The position numbers and the translations under genes are program-made. Shown in pieces: positions 6,071 through 6,440 of a stretch of 6,440 nucleotides of DNA (positions are counted from its first letter, which is position 1; the number at the start of each line of letters is the position of its first letter). The stretch comes from Erythrobacter donghaensis (lineage in GTDB: Bacteria > Pseudomonadota > Alphaproteobacteria > Sphingomonadales > Sphingomonadaceae): assembly GCF_001557325.1 (NCBI RefSeq), contig NZ_LSJS01000147.1:1-6440 (forward strand). The letters are read 5' to 3'. The notes beneath the pieces are model-generated. The model was not told where the DNA came from. It did no database searches and worked only from the letters and a program-made list of their open reading frames with translations.

Positions 6071-6176
6071 CGGTCCCAATGGTCTTCGACGCGAGGCGCG
6101 ACCCTTCCTGGTCTCCGGGTTGCGCCTCCCCGAAAATGAAAAAGCGCTCCGCACTGGTCCTGCGGGGCGCTTTTTT
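6071..6176 (+). ncRNA. Candidate small RNA between sigma-54-like promoter and intrinsic terminator
   Basis: The segment runs from the start predicted for the -24/-12 site to a strong terminator, about 106 nt, and lacks a credible coding frame. GAGGCGCGACC (6093-6103) pairs with GGTTGCGCCTC (6118-6128) in an 11-bp stem with one G-U pair and a 14-nt pyrimidine-rich loop (6104-6117) containing TTCCT and TCTCC, the sort of anti-Shine-Dalgarno motif often found in loops of alphaproteobacterial sRNAs. An A-rich linker (6132-6143) leads into the terminator hairpin. No named RNA family was recognised; it does not resemble SRP RNA, 6S RNA or a tRNA. Alternatives are the leader of a gene beyond the right edge, or simply a spacer with a terminator serving a leftward gene. 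Confidence 0.35.
6139..6176. terminator. Strong bidirectional Rho-independent terminator
   Basis: GCGCTCCGCA (6144-6153) pairs with TGCGGGGCGC (6161-6170) in a 10-bp stem with one G-U pair and a 7-base loop. It is flanked by A5 (6139-6143) on the left and T6 (6171-6176) on the right, so there is a proper U tail for transcripts in either direction. On the plus strand it would end RNA started near 6071. On the minus strand it would end transcripts arriving from the right and isolate the NUDIX promoter. Confidence 0.88.
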
Positions 6177-6192
6177 GTTTTGGGGGCCTCAG

Positions 6193-6424
6193 GCGCCGGC
6201 GCGGGCCGTCCGGCCCGCTTGGCTTCCTCCAGGGGCCCGGCCCTTACGGGCCACCCTTACGGGCGCGCGTTCGCGCTTGCGGCCCTTTGGGCCGGGCCAT
6301 CGCCATGATCGAGTGTAGCGCTGGCATCGGTCGCGTGGCGACCGCAAGGCCGAACGGCCGCCCGCAGGCGCCCGGAGCGTAGCGAAGGAACAGCGCCGAG
6401 GACGCACCCGCGGAGGCGGGTGCG
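6193..6424. repeat. Cluster of short perfect inverted repeats (hairpin-rich non-coding DNA)
   Basis: In about 230 bases there are: GCGCCGGCGC palindrome (6193-6202); GCGGGCCG/CGGCCCGC, 8 bp with a 2-base loop (6201-6218); a 10-bp pair GGCCCGGCCC (6234-6243) with GGGCCGGGCC (6289-6298); inside it two direct copies of CCCTTACGGGC (6241-6251, 6254-6264) and GCGCG/CGCGC (6263-6276); CGGTCGC/GCGACCG with a 3-base loop (6328-6344); GGCCG/CGGCC (6348-6359); and CGCACCCGC/GCGGGTGCG with a GGAG loop (6403-6424). The short open frames here are Arg/Ala/Gly-rich by-products of this composition and I do not call a gene. It could be a REP-like or other dispersed palindromic element. Confidence 0.6.
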
Positions 6425-6440
6425 AAACGCAAACGGTCGC

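Larger units (their letters stand above)
5898..6440. other. Gene-free stretch at the right end of the window
   Basis: No frame here has family-like content. From left to right it holds the NUDIX ribosome binding site and promoter, the sigma-54-like site, the candidate small RNA, the bidirectional terminator and the inverted-repeat cluster, which runs almost to the window edge. The gene that this flank belongs to, if any, lies beyond base 6440. Confidence 0.6.

Noticed and set aside
5082..6308. Long plus-strand open frame (about 408 codons)
   Set aside because: It is antisense to the NUDIX gene and then runs over the promoter, terminator and hairpins. The composition is Arg/Gly-rich with no domain, so it is a high-GC artefact.
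6193..6424. CRISPR array
   Set aside because: The repeats are inverted and differ from each other. The only direct repeat (CCCTTACGGGC) has two copies 13 bases apart, with no regular spacers and no cas genes.
6244..6432. Minus-strand ORF of 62 codons at the right edge
   Set aside because: It begins at a TTG without a ribosome site and consists of Arg/Ala/Gly/Pro codons generated by the inverted-repeat cluster; there is no family signal.

Overview
The window is high-GC DNA with strong G/C preference at third codon positions and compact gene spacing. It looks like an alphaproteobacterium, and the gene content (LacI-type sugar regulator, SMP-30 lactonase, sugar SDR) fits Sphingomonadales such as the Erythrobacteraceae. 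That placement is inference from style and content; no phylogenetic marker is present.

Layout, left to right. (1) Bases 1-2584 (+): the 3' part of a large protein that enters from outside the window. It has a conserved-looking N-terminal part, a charged helical linker, and a C-terminal papain-like cysteine peptidase domain with a visible Cys/His/Asp arrangement. (2) Bases 2585-2865: a spacer holding a possible membrane-protein N-terminal fragment and a LacI-type operator-like palindrome just before the next gene. (3) Bases 2866-3993 (+): a full LacI-family repressor, followed by a small ORF that overlaps its stop as ATGA. (4) Bases 4128-5015 (-): an SMP-30/gluconolactonase-family sugar lactonase, convergent with the repressor, with inverted repeats between the two 3' ends. 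(5) Bases 5012-5068 (-): the last 18 codons and stop of a short-chain dehydrogenase whose body is gone. Its stop overlaps the lactonase start as ATGA. (6) Bases 5091-5897 (-): a NUDIX hydrolase with an expanded Nudix box, a GTG start and a recognisable promoter. (7) Bases 5898-6440: no convincing gene. This stretch holds the NUDIX promoter, a sigma-54-like promoter reading rightwards into a ~106-nt structured segment that ends at a strong Rho-independent terminator (a candidate small RNA), and then a dense array of short perfect inverted repeats to the window edge.

How it fits together: LacI regulator + sugar SDR + SMP-30 lactonase is the classic front end of an oxidative sugar pathway, in which the SDR oxidises an aldose to a lactone and the lactonase opens it to the aldonic acid. 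Here the SDR survives only as its 3' tail, directly downstream of an unrelated NUDIX gene. A deletion or rearrangement therefore seems to have removed the dehydrogenase and the operon's own promoter, leaving the lactonase orphaned behind the NUDIX gene. The best candidates for something undescribed are the papain-domain protein and the sigma-54-preceded RNA with its hairpin-rich flank.
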